Shown piece by piece: positions 17,640 to 24,586 of a stretch of 64,000 nt of DNA. The position numbers and the translations under genes are program-made. Below the pieces are notes generated by a model. That model was not told the DNA's origin. It did not search any database and was given only the letters and a program-made list of their open reading frames with translations. How positions within the stretch are numbered: position 1 is the stretch's first letter; each line of letters opens with the position of its first letter. This stretch comes from Limivivens faecihominis (GTDB taxonomy: Bacteria; Bacillota; Clostridia; Lachnospirales; Lachnospiraceae): positions 62,001 through 126,000 of the forward strand of contig NZ_JAJEPR010000006.1 of NCBI RefSeq assembly GCF_020686945.1, given 5' to 3'.

Positions 17640-17924
17640 TCAGCAAACATTTGGCACATCAGATCCGTCTAACTCATCTTCATCAATATCCTCATAATAA
17701 TTGGCAAGCGCCTCCTCACGAGAAATTGTAATTCCACCAACTTGTTTAAAGAAATTCACCAACGCTCCAGCCAAATCAACTGTCGCACCACTTTCTTCCA
17801 CATAAAGCCGCCCGTTGCAGTGGGGGCAGTAAATTGACTTCGTCGCAATCCGTTTTACATCCTCTCTTCCCATATTGGGATTTTCGACCATTTTTTTGCA
17901 AATCGGGCATCTATATCGCCACAT
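17640..17924 (-). CDS. Small zinc-ribbon protein
   Basis: 94 aa. Two CPxC knuckles (YRCPICKK at residues 4-11 and YCPHCNG near 32-38) predict one structural zinc site. The acidic C-terminus (YYEDIDEDELDGSDVPNVC) carries no known motif. I start at ATG 17924 (MWRYRCPIC), which has GGAGGG 8 nt upstream; the longer frame lacks this. It sits alone between the two duplicated DIP1984 units, with its own promoter region (TATACT close to the ribosome binding site) and an inverted repeat. It lacks the TGTCATTGAAC operator. Zinc ribbons of this kind bind nucleic acid or protein; function unknown. Confidence 0.7.
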   Translation of the reverse strand: MWRYRCPICKKMVENPNMGREDVKRIATKSIYCPHCNGRLYVEESGATVDLAGALVNFFKQVGGITISREEALANYYEDIDEDELDGSDVPNVC

Positions 17925-17956
17925 AATTATCCCTCCTAGTATAGTTGACTTTTTCC

Positions 17957-17993
17957 TGTAACAGTACCTTCCGATAAACGTTTGCCTGTTACA
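17957..17993 (-). promoter_or_regulatory. Inverted repeat upstream of the zinc-ribbon gene
   Basis: TGTAACAG (17957-17964) and CTGTTACA (17986-17993) form a perfect 8-bp inverted repeat with 21 bp between them. It lies just upstream of a probable minus-strand -10 box TATACT near the GGAGGG. It could be an operator for this gene. No other copy was noticed in the window. Confidence 0.45.
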
Positions 17994-18175
17994 TTCCATT
18001 TATTATCCTCAGCATCATAGCTGGTCTCAGCCTTCCATCCTCCATTTCAAAGGCTCAGACCGACCATGATATACTATTTACTCTTTTATATTAATTCATA
18101 CAATGCACATCTAATTACTTTCTTTCTCAATATTATTTAAAAATAATTTCTTATCACTAAATACAACAATTTAGC

Positions 18176-18331
18176 TCAGCCAAGCATCTCCCCAACCTAA
18201 GGCTCCCGATCCAAAAAATCACCTGTCAGAATGATGGTTGCCTCCGGATCTATCCTTTCTTTCAGCAAAAGGAAGTCTTCATAACACCCATGTACGTCCC
18301 CGATGACATAGTGTTTCCCTTTTTCCTGCAT
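18176..18331 (-). pseudogene. N-terminal fragment of the PPP-type phosphoesterase, copy B
   Basis: About 52 codons nearly identical to the start of MPE 3 (14984-15856), including the GDVHG region and ending near GPEVWEMLG, with small deletions and frame changes. The similarity stops at about 18176, which marks the 3' edge of duplicated unit B. Non-functional. Confidence 0.85.
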
Positions 18332-18361
18332 GTTGTTCTCCTTGATTCCAGGTATTTATTC

Positions 18362-18393
18362 TATAAAAAAATGTCGGCAAATTTCCGGCATTT
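18362..18393 (-). terminator. Terminator after tRNA-like module B
   Basis: The minus-strand arms AAATGCCGG and CCGACATTT form a 9-bp stem with one C-A mismatch, then a T-run. It is the counterpart of the terminator at 15888. Confidence 0.65.
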
Positions 18394-18583
18394 CTTTATT
18401 GCCTACAGCACAGCCATGAGGCAGCTTCCGGACAACCGGTTTTGCTCCTTACCTTTTTTCATGGATTTCAGTGCTATTTTGCACCTATAGAAAGCAGCTT
18501 TGTTGCAAAAATTCAATGATTCTATAAAAATACGAAAAAAGCTCATTCCCCATTTTTCAATAATCTACACCTGTTAACTTCTC

Positions 18584-18656
18584 GCATGGTGCCGGATTCG
18601 AACCGGCGACTTCCAGATCCGAGGTCTGATCCTCTATCCAGCTGAGGTACCCACTG
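18584..18656 (-). ncRNA. tRNA-like module B (UCG-type loop with C33)
   Basis: 73 nt with the same cloverleaf as module A. The D-stem is CCTC/GAGG, a compensatory change from CCGC/GCGG. The anticodon stem is TCAGA/TCTGG, the loop is CCTCGGA (C at position 33 where tRNAs have U), and the T-arm is GCCGG-TTCGAAT-CCGGC. The acceptor stem is poor: only positions 3-6 pair (one G-U), and 1, 2 and 7 do not. No CCA is encoded. Between A and B, 13 of the first 39 nt differ but only 1 of the last 34. It is embedded in the 3' part of the DIP1984 operon, before a terminator. Likely a tRNA mimic, or a degenerate tRNA. Confidence 0.7.
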
Positions 18657-18780
18657 AGTTTTGTCATGATAGCGTCATCTGCGCTTAAAAATTTTCTCTC
18701 ATAAAATGAGCAAGTGCAGCCTTAACCCCGCTGCGGGGGAAACCGGGTTTGAAGTTTTCGTACTGCAGGCAAAACACTAC

Positions 18781-19443
18781 TTAAATTTCAATAAAAGTTG
18801 TTGCGTTCGAGACTTTAAGCCGCGTATCCAGTTCGCTCAGAAGTGCGTTCCGCTTTGCTTCATTCTCATCTATAAGTGTCTTGATATCCAAAGGATCTAC
18901 CAGCTCCATGGTATTTTCTTTCCGGAAATCATTTACTGAATCCAGCGAATTGTCACCTTTCCCCTTGCTGTCCTTTCCCAGAATGCTCAACCGGATTGCA
19001 TCCGCCCGTTCTTCCAGCTGCAGATTCATATTTTTAATCTGCTGCACACTTCTTGTATACTCCTGGTCCATTTTCCGTTCCATATTAACTTCAAAAAGGC
19101 TATTCTGATAAGTGCTCTTCCCTCTCAGCCTGTTCCGGAGAGAAACCGCTCCTGCAACCGTAAAGTCCCCCACCTGGGTATGAATTTTTACTTTTGCATT
19201 TGACACTATGATTGCCTCTTCAATCTGATAGTATCTTTTTATCTTTTCCTGGATCTTTTCAAACAATTCCTGAGCATTCCGACTAAACTCCGTTTCGTTC
19301 AGCTTTCTTTGCTGAGTCTTCTCTTCCCGCTCGCAAATTGTATCTGCAAAACAAAACTTAGATTCCTGAATAAGACGGCAAATTTCATCTTGCAATGTTT
19401 CTTTCTCCGTGAGCGCCTGCGTTATCAGCATTTTCTCTCCCAT
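18781..19443 (-). CDS. DIP1984-like protein, second of tandem pair (intact)
   Basis: 220 aa, largely helical and charged. It starts at ATG 19443 (MGEKMLITQAL) with GGAGG 9 nt upstream. The layout fits DIP1984 (septicolysin-like) proteins: an N-terminal helix (LTEKETLQDEICRLI), a central block with VSNAKVKIHTQVGDFTVAGAVSLRNRLRG (about residues 85-113), and a C-terminal block DPLDIKTLIDENE...LSELDTRLKVSNATTFIEI. VSNA occurs in both blocks. It is a paralog of the upstream gene, which starts 685 bp earlier and overlaps it in no frame (13-bp gap). No enzyme motif is known. The gene is followed by hairpins and a tRNA-like module, so RNA binding is a reasonable guess. Confidence 0.65.
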   Translation of the reverse strand: MGEKMLITQALTEKETLQDEICRLIQESKFCFADTICEREEKTQQRKLNETEFSRNAQELFEKIQEKIKRYYQIEEAIIVSNAKVKIHTQVGDFTVAGAVSLRNRLRGKSTYQNSLFEVNMERKMDQEYTRSVQQIKNMNLQLEERADAIRLSILGKDSKGKGDNSLDSVNDFRKENTMELVDPLDIKTLIDENEAKRNALLSELDTRLKVSNATTFIEI

Positions 19444-19456
19444 TATTTTTCCCTCC

Positions 19457-20128
19457 TCACACCTCAACGTAAGTAAGCGCATTGGAAACCTTAATCTTCA
19501 TATCCAGTTCTTTCAAAAGCTTCTTCTGCTGTTTCTTCATTTCTTCCAGCCTGTTCTTCAAATCCAGTGGATCTACAACTCTTACGCTGTTTTCATGAAC
19601 ATACTGTTTGAGAAAATCCTCTGTATTTTTGTTCTCCGCTGCAGGTGTTGTCGAATTTCCATCCATCTGCTTCCGCATCATATCCGCTCTTCTCTGAAGA
19701 TTTTCATTTTCCTGTTTAGCCTGCAAGACCGCATTTGTATACTGCTGCTCAAGCTCATTCAGAAACTGCATCCCAAAATCCTTTTTCCCGGTACCAGAAA
19801 GCTTCTCTGTTTCCTTCATCCTGCTTCTAAGCAAAATCGCATTGGCAACGGTCATTTCACCGTTTTCCGTACGGATCACCGTATTCGCATTGGAAACAAG
19901 AATTGCTTCATCCAGCTTCTGAAAGAGTGTAATCATATCCTGAAGCTGCTGGTAGCCGCTTTTCACTTTTGCAATGTACTTTCCTTTTTCCTGGCGCAAA
20001 TTAAAAACATTTTCTTCATTCGGTCTTATCACATCCACAAAAGAAATTTTTCCAATTTTATCTGAAATCTTTTTTGCCAGCAAATCTCTCTCGTCCAATG
20101 CTTCTGCCACAAGGATCTTTCTTGCCAT
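19457..20128 (-). CDS. DIP1984-like protein, first of tandem pair (intact)
   Basis: 223 aa. It starts at ATG 20128 (MARKILVAEALDERD) with GGAGG 8 nt upstream. Blocks: N-terminal helix and KISFVDVIRPNEENVFNLRQEKGKY; central VSNANTVIRTENGEMTVANAILLRSRMK (about 84-111); a coiled-coil-like stretch (about 120-165); and C-terminal DPLDLKNRLEEMKKQQKKLLKELDMKIKVSNALTYVEV. The family assignment (DIP1984, septicolysin-like) rests on this arrangement. Probably forms a complex with its neighbour. It is first gene of the operon under operator site 4; the copy at 16978 has decayed. Confidence 0.65.
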   Translation of the reverse strand: MARKILVAEALDERDLLAKKISDKIGKISFVDVIRPNEENVFNLRQEKGKYIAKVKSGYQQLQDMITLFQKLDEAILVSNANTVIRTENGEMTVANAILLRSRMKETEKLSGTGKKDFGMQFLNELEQQYTNAVLQAKQENENLQRRADMMRKQMDGNSTTPAAENKNTEDFLKQYVHENSVRVVDPLDLKNRLEEMKKQQKKLLKELDMKIKVSNALTYVEV

Positions 20129-20174
20129 GACGATACCTCCTTCTATCTTACATATTCTCCTGATTTCTGTCTCT

Positions 20175-20208
20175 ATTATATAAGATCTCAGCGGCCTTGT
20201 CATTGAAC
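20175..20208 (-). promoter_or_regulatory. Promoter with shared operator half-site (site 4)
   Basis: On the minus strand, ATGACA (20198-20203) and TATAAT (20175-20180) are 17 bp apart. TGTCATTGAAC covers 20198-20208, and GTT follows after 5 bp but the second half-site is degenerate. It drives the intact DIP1984 pair and tRNA-like module B. Confidence 0.8.
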
Positions 20209-20225
20209 CCGTAGTTTAGCGGGCA

Positions 20226-20260
20226 TAAAAAAAGACCCTACAGAAAAATCTGTAAGGTCC
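20226..20260 (-). terminator. Terminator of the alpha operon
   Basis: On the minus strand, GGACCTTACAG and CTGTAGGGTC form a stem followed by TTTTTTT, about 20 bp after the rplQ stop. It ends the ribosomal superoperon. Confidence 0.85.
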
Positions 20261-20281
20261 ATTTTTTTAATCAATCTCAGA

Positions 20282-20806
20282 TTAAACCAGCTCCAGAACA
20301 ACTTCCATAGCTGCGTCACCTTTACGGAGACCAATCTTAACGATTCTGGTATAACCACCGTTGCGGTTAGCGTATTTCGGAGCGATCTCGTTGAAGAGTT
20401 TATCAGTAAGATCGATCTCTTTTGCTTTTTTGCCCTCAGCCGGTACCTCTTTTACAGGGTACAGAACTTTAGCCATCTGACGACGAGCGTGCAGTTTGGA
20501 AGGAGCATCCTTCTTGATCTCTTTCTGAACTTCATCGTAAACGGTAGTTTTCTTTCCGTTAACAACCTCTTTTACTCTCTTGCCGTCTTTGTCCTTGCGG
20601 GCAACTTTAGCGGTAACGGTAACGGTCTCGAAGTTGTCTTTCTCGCGTACTGCCATAGCGATCAGGCCTTCAGCGACCTTGCGGATCTCTTTTGCCTTTG
20701 CCTCGGTAGTAACGATTTTGCCGTGCTGAATCAGAGCGGTAACCTGGCTTCTGATCAGTGCTTTTCTCTGGTCTGCAGTTCTGCTAAGTTTTCTATAACC
20801 TGCCAT
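20282..20806 (-). CDS. rplQ: 50S ribosomal protein L17
   Basis: 174 aa from ATG 20806 (MAGYRKLSRTADQRKALIR), with GGAGG upstream. The N-terminal half and the C-terminal GGYTRIVKIGLRKGDAAMEVVLELV are typical. Between them (about residues 65-125) lies a Lys-rich insertion of about 50 residues (KDKDGKRVKEVVNGKKTTVYDEV onward) compared with the roughly 120-residue form of Bacillus. Last gene of the alpha operon, after rpoA. Confidence 0.95.
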   Translation of the reverse strand: MAGYRKLSRTADQRKALIRSQVTALIQHGKIVTTEAKAKEIRKVAEGLIAMAVREKDNFETVTVTAKVARKDKDGKRVKEVVNGKKTTVYDEVQKEIKKDAPSKLHARRQMAKVLYPVKEVPAEGKKAKEIDLTDKLFNEIAPKYANRNGGYTRIVKIGLRKGDAAMEVVLELV

Positions 20807-20940
20807 TATTCTTTTCCTCCATTTGTGGAACACCAGTTAATGCTCTTCGGTCTTACTTAAAAGGTGCTGTCTCGTCCATTCATGTTAATAGTTACGGGAA
20901 AGCCCGGTAGAGAGCTCTCTCGTACAGTAGCTGCGATCGA

Positions 20941-21900
20941 TCACTCGTCGCTGGGGTTGAGCTGTAAGCCTAACTCCTTCAGTTTGCCTAAAACTTCTTC
21001 CAGGGACTTGCGGCCCAGGTTACGAACCTTCATCATATCCTCGGAAGTTCTGTTGCAGAGCTCCTCAACGGTGTTGATGCCGGCACGTTTCAGGCAGTTA
21101 TAAGAACGAACGGAAAGTTCCAGCTCGTCGATGTTCATCTCCAGAACCTTTTCCTTCTCGTTGTCTTCTTTTTCAATCATGACCTCTGCGGATTTTGCAT
21201 TCTCGGAAAGGTCGATAAAGAGATTCAGGTGTGCGCTGAGTACCTTAGCAGCAAGGCTGACTGCCTCGTCCGGACCCAGGGTTCCATTGGTCCATACGTC
21301 CAGTGTCAGTTTATCATAATCGGTAACCTGACCTACACGGGTATTCTCCACCTTCAGGTTGACACGCTCAACGGGAGTGTAGATAGAATCTACAGCAATA
21401 ACGCCGATGGGCATATCATCTGTTTTGCCTTTCTCAGCACTTACATAGCCACGGCCTTTGGTGATAGTCAGCTCCATGTACAGCTTGCTGTCAGCTCCGC
21501 CATTCAGGGTAGCAATCACCTGATCCGGATTCATAATCTCGATATCCTGATCAGCCTGTATGTCAGCTCCGGTCACAGTACCTTCGCCGTCAAACTCGAT
21601 GTAAGCAACTTTCGGCTCATTGGTCTCACTGGAATTTTTGATTGCCAGTGATTTGATATTCATAATAATTTCAGTGACATCTTCTTTTACGCCCGGAATA
21701 GAACTGAATTCATGCAGGACGCCTTCGATTTTAACCTGGCTGACAGCCGCGCCCGGAAGGGAGGACAGCATAATTCTGCGAAGAGAATTGCCCAGGGTGG
21801 TACCATAACCTCTTTCCAGAGGTTCCACAACGAATCTTCCGTACTTCTTGTCTTCTGAAATCTCAGCTATCTCAATTTTTGGTTTGTTGAAATCGAACAT
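20941..21900 (-). CDS. rpoA: RNA polymerase alpha subunit
   Basis: 319 aa, normal length. The N-terminal dimerisation domain has [23 protein letters not shown], and the C-terminal domain has [23 protein letters not shown] and [15 protein letters not shown], the UP-element and activator contact region. It lies between rpsD and rplQ as in other Firmicutes. Start ATG 21900 follows GGAGG. Confidence 0.98.
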   Translation of the reverse strand: MFDFNKPKIEIAEISEDKKYGRFVVEPLERGYGTTLGNSLRRIMLSSLPGAAVSQVKIEGVLHEFSSIPGVKEDVTEIIMNIKSLAIKNSSETNEPKVAYIEFDGEGTVTGADIQADQDIEIMNPDQVIATLNGGADSKLYMELTITKGRGYVSAEKGKTDDMPIGVIAVDSIYTPVERVNLKVENTRVGQVTDYDKLTLDVWTNGTLGPDEAVSLAAKVLSAHLNLFIDLSENAKSAEVMIEKEDNEKEKVLEMNIDELELSVRSYNCLKRAGINTVEELCNRTSEDMMKVRNLGRKSLEEVLGKLKELGLQLNPSDE

Positions 21901-22022
21901 AAGCCCCTCCTTTTTTGGGTTTTAGAATCATGAGGGTGATCCCGAAGGAAACCTCAAGCGTGCCTGAAAAACAGACACGCTCGGAAGTTTTCCAGGATTC
22001 TGATACGAAAATGCGCTGTTAA

Positions 22023-22616
22023 TTATTTAGAATACAGCTCGACGATCAGCATCTCATTTACCGGAACGTCGATCACTTCTCTGGACGGAAGCTCTTTAAC
22101 AACACCTTTCAGGTTCTCCTGATCAGACTCAAGCCATTCCGGAACCAGTCTTCCGCCGGTTACTTCCAGAATGTCTTTGTATCTCTGCATGCTCTTAACT
22201 TTCTCTTTGATCTCGATGGTGTCACCAGCTTTAACAAGGTAAGACGGGATGTTTACCTGTTTGCCGTTAACAAGTACATGCTTGTGATCAACGATCTGAC
22301 GTGCTTCCTGTCTTGTACGAGCGAAGCCCAGACGGAAGATTACGTTGTCCAGACGGCTCTCCAGAATGGTCATCAGGTTGGTACCAGTCATACCCGGCAT
22401 TCTCTCAGCCTTCTCATAATAGTTGTGGAAGGGTTTCTCCAGAACACCATAGATGAATTTTGCTTTCTGTTTCTCACGAAGCTGCAGACCGTACTCACTT
22501 ACTTTGCGGTTTGCTCTTTTCAGCTCTCTCGTGGATTTTTTATCAATTCCTAAATAGATCGGATCCAGGCCGAGGGATCTACATCTTTTCAGTACAGGAA
22601 CTCTATTAACTGCCAT
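22023..22616 (-). CDS. rpsD: 30S ribosomal protein S4
   Basis: 197 aa. The S4 RNA-binding domain is seen in [45 protein letters not shown] (about residues 85-130). This is the short form without N-terminal zinc Cys. It lies inside the alpha operon between rpsK and rpoA. In E. coli S4 is the translational repressor of this operon, so it is a candidate ligand for the leader upstream of rpsM. Confidence 0.97.
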   Translation of the reverse strand: MAVNRVPVLKRCRSLGLDPIYLGIDKKSTRELKRANRKVSEYGLQLREKQKAKFIYGVLEKPFHNYYEKAERMPGMTGTNLMTILESRLDNVIFRLGFARTRQEARQIVDHKHVLVNGKQVNIPSYLVKAGDTIEIKEKVKSMQRYKDILEVTGGRLVPEWLESDQENLKGVVKELPSREVIDVPVNEMLIVELYSK

Positions 22617-22634
22617 CTCTCATTTACCTCCTAA

Positions 22635-23030
22635 TTAGACTCTTCTACGTTTCGGCGGGCGACAACCGTTGTGCGGTACAGGGGTTACGTCACGGATGCT
22701 GGTTACTTCCAGACCGCATGCCTGCAGTGCACGGATAGCAGCCTCACGTCCTGAACCCGGACCCTTTACAAAAACGTCAACAGTCTTTAAACCATGAATC
22801 AGAGCTGCTTTGGTAGCAGTCTCGGCAGCCATCTGTGCTGCATACGGAGTAGATTTCCTTGAACCTTTAAATCCCAGACCACCGGCACTTGCCCAAGATA
22901 AAGCATTTCCCTCAGCATCCGTCAGGGTAACGATGGTGTTATTGAAGGAAGACTGGATATGTGCCTGTCCGCGTTCAACGTTTTTCTTTACGCGCTTTTT
23001 TGTCACTTTTTTGGTAACTTTTTTAGCCAT
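22635..23030 (-). CDS. rpsK: 30S ribosomal protein S11
   Basis: 131 aa. A basic N-terminus ([21 protein letters not shown]) is followed by [44 protein letters not shown] and the C-terminal [19 protein letters not shown]. It forms the platform of the small subunit with S18. It lies 42 bp after rpsM. Confidence 0.97.
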   Translation of the reverse strand: MAKKVTKKVTKKRVKKNVERGQAHIQSSFNNTIVTLTDAEGNALSWASAGGLGFKGSRKSTPYAAQMAAETATKAALIHGLKTVDVFVKGPGSGREAAIRALQACGLEVTSIRDVTPVPHNGCRPPKRRRV

Positions 23031-23072
23031 TTTTAAACTAACCTACTTTCTCAAATATTCAACGATGGTTTA

Positions 23073-23441
23073 TTATTTCTTCTTGTTAGCAACAGTTCTC
23101 TTCGGACCTTTTCTGGTACGAGCGTTTGTCTTGGTCTTCTGGCCACGAACCGGAAGTCCTTTTCTATGACGAACACCTCTGTAGCATCCGATTTCCTGCA
23201 GTCTCTTGATGTTCATTGCGATCTCACGACGAAGGTCACCCTCAACGGTAACGGTCTCGTCGATTGCATCACGAATACGTCCTACTTCTTCATCGGTCAG
23301 ATCTCTGACACGGGTATCCGGATTGACATTTGCCTTCTCCAGAATTTTTACGGAACTTGCTCTACCGATACCGTAGATATAAGTTAATCCGATCTCTACA
23401 CGTTTTTCTCTTGGTAAGTCTACACCAGCAATACGAGCCAT
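23073..23441 (-). CDS. rpsM: 30S ribosomal protein S13
   Basis: 122 aa. [25 protein letters not shown] at the N-terminus and the basic C-terminal tail ([28 protein letters not shown]) are typical; the tail contacts P-site tRNA. It follows an unusually long 321-bp gap after rpmJ (see 23442-23762). Confidence 0.97.
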   Translation of the reverse strand: MARIAGVDLPREKRVEIGLTYIYGIGRASSVKILEKANVNPDTRVRDLTDEEVGRIRDAIDETVTVEGDLRREIAMNIKRLQEIGCYRGVRHRKGLPVRGQKTKTNARTRKGPKRTVANKKK

Positions 23442-23762
23442 GTAACATTTCCTCCATTAATATTTGATATCGTCTTAAATTGAGGCGGTGTGGATTCTTC
23501 GATCCCACAGCCCAGCACAGCGAAGCCATGCCTTTCCGTACACTCGAACTTATTTGCGAGGCGCTTTGCAGCTCTCTTCGTTCAACTGCCGACCCGGTAC
23601 AAGTCGGGAGCGGTGGGCTAACCGCAGCGTCCGGTATTGTAAGCAATATACGGTGAAACAAGTCCACTTTCTATTGTTATCAGTGTTTCCACGCCTCCTG
23701 GCGTTTCGCACTGCAGCCGCTCTTCATTGTTTGGAAAATCTCAGTATAAAGTGTGAATAAAA
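23442..23762 (-). promoter_or_regulatory. Candidate structured leader upstream of rpsM
   Basis: A 321-bp gap where neighbouring ribosomal genes are 10-60 bp apart. On the minus strand it contains short hairpins: ACGCC/GGCGT, a GTGGAAACA-TGTTTCAC pairing, CCGAC/GTCGG, and a GGAT/ATCC stem extended by TGTGG-type pairs. No open frame of merit is present. Position and S4 in the operon suggest an autoregulatory leader, as in the E. coli alpha operon; the fold does not let me confirm it. An extra promoter for rpsM is not obvious. Confidence 0.45.
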
Positions 23763-23876
23763 TCAACCCTGACGCTGTTTGTGCTTCGGATTCTCACAGA
23801 TAATACGGATACTTCCCTTTCTCTTGATGACTTTGCATTTCTCGCAAATCGGTTTTACTGAAGATCTAACTTTCAT
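23763..23876 (-). CDS. rpmJ: 50S ribosomal protein L36
   Basis: 37 aa from ATG 23876 ([21 protein letters not shown]). It is the zinc-binding form, with Cys at 11, 14 and 27 and His 32 (ICEKC...IICENPKH). GGAGG precedes the ATG. The longer upstream frame is just the promoter region. Confidence 0.97.
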   Translation of the reverse strand: MKVRSSVKPICEKCKVIKRKGSIRIICENPKHKQRQG

Positions 23877-23950
23877 GATGGTCCTCCTTTCCACCTTGTC
23901 GTGAACATTTGGGCATAAAAAAAATAAGCCCTTTGCACAGTTCGTGAATG

Positions 23951-23979
23951 AGTATAACACCTTACCTAATAAAAAGCAA
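23951..23979 (-). promoter_or_regulatory. Promoter of the rpmJ-rpsM-rpsK-rpsD-rpoA-rplQ unit
   Basis: On the minus strand, TTGCTT (23974-23979) and TATACT (23951-23956) are 17 bp apart, just after the infA terminator and about 75 bp before rpmJ. Confidence 0.7.
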
Positions 23980-24013
23980 GCTTTTTTTCGTTTTTTCTTG
24001 TTCACTTTTGGGG

Positions 24014-24068
24014 ATTTTTTTAAAAAACCGCACTCCAGACGATTTTCACTCGCCTGAAGTACGGTTTC
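24014..24068 (-). terminator. Terminator after infA
   Basis: Minus-strand arms AAACCGTACTTCAG and CTGGAGTGCGGTTT form a long stem followed by TTTTTTT. With the promoter at 23951 it splits the superoperon into two transcription units. Confidence 0.85.
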
Positions 24069-24080
24069 CTTTGATTTGGC

Positions 24081-24299
24081 TTATTTATCTCTCCAAATGA
24101 TGCGTCCCTTGGACAGATCATACGGGGACAGCTCGATGGTTACTTTGTCGCCGGGAAGAATACGGATGAAATTCATCCGAAGCTTTCCGCTGATGTGAGC
24201 CAGAACGACGTGTTTGTTCTCCAGCTCTACTTTGAACATGGCGTTGGGTAATTTTTCCAGAACTGTTCCTTCTACTTCAATAACATCTGCTTTTGACAT
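24081..24299 (-). CDS. infA: Translation initiation factor IF-1
   Basis: 72 aa, one S1/OB fold: [54 protein letters not shown]. Binds the A site of the 30S subunit during initiation. 17 bp after the KOW-protein gene, with GGAGG. Confidence 0.98.
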   Translation of the reverse strand: MSKADVIEVEGTVLEKLPNAMFKVELENKHVVLAHISGKLRMNFIRILPGDKVTIELSPYDLSKGRIIWRDK

Positions 24300-24316
24300 C
24301 TGCCTTAAAAAACCTC

Positions 24317-24586
24317 CTATAACTCTTTCCTGAGATATTGTTTGATGATTCGCTTGACCGCTTCATTGGTGAGCGGTTCCGGCGCCTCCACGGCGCCTTT
24401 CTTGATGACCTGAATGTGTTTCCGGTTCTTCCGTTTTGGTGAAGCTGTATCTTTCAGTTTTCCATCGGAAAGCCAGACGAATTTCTCGTCCGCTTTCACG
24501 ATGTAATAGAGGCTGCCTTTGTCATGACCGGCCAGGGAATAGGCCAGCATGCCCGGTCTGATCTCTTCCATATCAAGACCTGCCAT
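24317..24586 (-). CDS. KOW-domain RNA-binding protein (L14e-like)
   Basis: 89 aa. A KOW-type start ([36 protein letters not shown]) is followed by a basic segment ([16 protein letters not shown]). It is found between map and infA in many Clostridia and is annotated there as a KOW or L14E/L6E/L27E-like protein. Its exact role on the ribosome is not known. Its ATG overlaps the stop of map (TAATG), so translation is coupled. Confidence 0.85.
   Translation of the reverse strand: MAGLDMEEIRPGMLAYSLAGHDKGSLYYIVKADEKFVWLSDGKLKDTASPKRKNRKHIQVIKKGAVEAPEPLTNEAVKRIIKQYLRKEL

Noticed and set aside
18410..18470. A 19-codon frame (MKKGKEQNRLSGSCLMAVL) on the minus strand, also present in copy A
   Set aside because: No ribosome binding site, and it lies in a segment nearly identical between two recent duplicates, so its conservation is not evidence of coding.
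23362..23760. Frames inside the rpsM leader
   Set aside because: They overlap the rpsM start or the opposite strand of hairpins, and have no start signals or recognisable protein features.
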